A stretch of 64,000 nucleotides of DNA from Bradyrhizobium barranii subsp. barranii. Lineage in GTDB: Bacteria > Pseudomonadota > Alphaproteobacteria > Rhizobiales > Xanthobacteraceae. Both the position numbers and the translations under genes were made by a program. The notes under the pieces were generated by a model. The model searched no databases and had not been told where the DNA came from. It saw only the letters and a program-made list of their open reading frames with translations. The stretch is taken from positions 4,695,501 to 4,759,500 of the forward strand of contig NZ_CP086136.1 in the NCBI RefSeq assembly GCF_017565645.3. Direction: 5' to 3'. Positions 63,343 to 64,000 of this stretch are shown here, one piece after another (position 1 is the first letter of the stretch; the number at the start of each line of letters is the position of its first letter).

Positions 63343-64000
63343 TTACGTATCTTGAGGTCTGCTCGTGGGTCGATCAGTTCCCAGAAACGATCGAAACCTC
63401 TCGGATTGAGGATTGGCCATGATGTCGCGCGGCGCGCCATGCTCCACGATCACGCCACCGTCCATGAAGATGACGCGATCGGCAACCTCTCGGGCGAATC
63501 CCATCTCATGCGTGACCACGATCATCGTCATGCCTTCGTTGGCCAATTCCCGCATGACGCGGAGCACTTCGCCGACGAGCTCGGGGTCGAGGGCCGATGT
63601 CGCTTCGTCAAAGAGCATAACAGCCGGGCGCATCGCGAGAGCGCGGGCGATTGCCACGCGCTGCTGCTGGCCGCCGGAGAGGCGAGCGGGATATTGGTCG
63701 GCCTTGTCGGCCAAGCCGACCTTCTCGAGCAACTCCAGCGCCTGCTTCCTCGCTTCAGTCTTGTCTCGGTGTTGGACCGACACTGGCCCCATCATAACGT
63801 TCTGTAGGACGGTCCGATGCGGGAACAGATTGAAGCTTTGAAAGACCATGCCGACATGCTCACGGTTCTTCGCAACCACCTTCTCATCAAGCATGCGGCG
63901 ATGGCCTTCGCTGCCGCTCCTATAGCCGACCGGTGCGCCATCCACTGTGATGGTGCCGTCCTCGAATGTCTCAAGGAAGTTGACGCAGCGCAGCATGGTG
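63343..64000 (-). CDS. Amino-acid ABC transporter ATP-binding protein, 5' end cut by window
   Basis: The visible part starts [10 protein letters not shown], i.e. just after the Walker A motif, which lies beyond position 64000. It contains the Q-loop [12 protein letters not shown], signature [19 protein letters not shown], Walker [15 protein letters not shown] and switch [12 protein letters not shown], as in GlnQ/HisP ATPases. About 218 residues are present; the C terminus ends [15 protein letters not shown]. Permease and binding-protein genes are expected beyond the edge. It is not part of the transfer machinery and suggests cargo transport functions or the region right of the trb cluster. 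Confidence 0.92.
   Translation of the reverse strand, partial: TMLRCVNFLETFEDGTITVDGAPVGYRSGSEGHRRMLDEKVVAKNREHVGMVFQSFNLFPHRTVLQNVMMGPVSVQHRDKTEARKQALELLEKVGLADKADQYPARLSGGQQQRVAIARALAMRPAVMLFDEATSALDPELVGEVLRVMRELANEGMTMIVVTHEMGFAREVADRVIFMDGGVIVEHGAPRDIMANPQSERFRSFLGTDRPTSRPQDT

Overview
The window reads like a Bradyrhizobium (or close Nitrobacteraceae relative) chromosome: high GC, alphaproteobacterial housekeeping genes (ppx-rlmE, guaB, guaA, rsmF, cspA), dispersed palindromic intergenic repeats, and a FixK/FNR-type box. No rRNA, tRNA or CRISPR array was seen. All calls come from reading the sequence and its translations; no database search was run.

Positions 1-25750 are core or semi-core chromosome. 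They hold ppx and rlmE; a secreted glycoside-hydrolase-like gene split by an IS3-family element; an outer-membrane porin/VIT-family pair on the minus strand behind a FixK-like box; an MFS exporter; guaB; an oxidoreductase; and an eight-gene minus-strand catabolic/transport operon (18751 down to 12116: PLP aldolase/deaminase-like enzyme, two permeases, ATPase, binding protein, RidA, zinc deacylase, LacI regulator). A perfect 18-bp palindrome with LacI-type symmetry sits just upstream of that operon. Then come a metallophosphoesterase, a MAPEG protein, rsmF, cspA, small cupin and SnoaL-like genes, and guaA.

From the 3' end of guaA to beyond the right edge lies an integrative and conjugative element (ICE), more than 38 kb long. 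A tyrosine integrase starts about 290 bp after the guaA stop, with an AlpA-type regulator converging on it. A cargo zone (27.5-41 kb) is heavily hit by insertion sequences: two IS21-family elements and one IS110, a DUF4238 gene split by one IS21, truncated genes at the other IS21, a Ku gene with a coiled-coil partner, and hairpin-rich non-coding DNA around a DUF932 gene. Next is a compact control module closely matching that of Mesorhizobium symbiosis ICEs: divergent qseC-like and qseM-like genes, an fseA-like gene whose two domains (DUF6499 and DUF2285) lie in different frames, an rdfS-like excisionase, and a RepA-type initiator followed by three iteron-like repeats. A second IS110 occupies the place where a partition gene often lies. 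After it come DUF2840, traF, a lytic transglycosylase, the relaxase rlxS, coupling protein traG, a ribbon-helix-helix protein and the full trbBCDEJKLFGI mating-pair operon, then DUF2274, a LysR regulator and the start of another amino-acid ABC ATPase.

The genes suggest a regulated cycle: QseC sets QseM level, QseM holds back the FseA-type activator, FseA induces RdfS, RdfS directs the integrase to excise the element, RepA may maintain the circle, and RlxS, TraG and Trb transfer it. No luxR/luxI pair and no second attachment site are inside the window.
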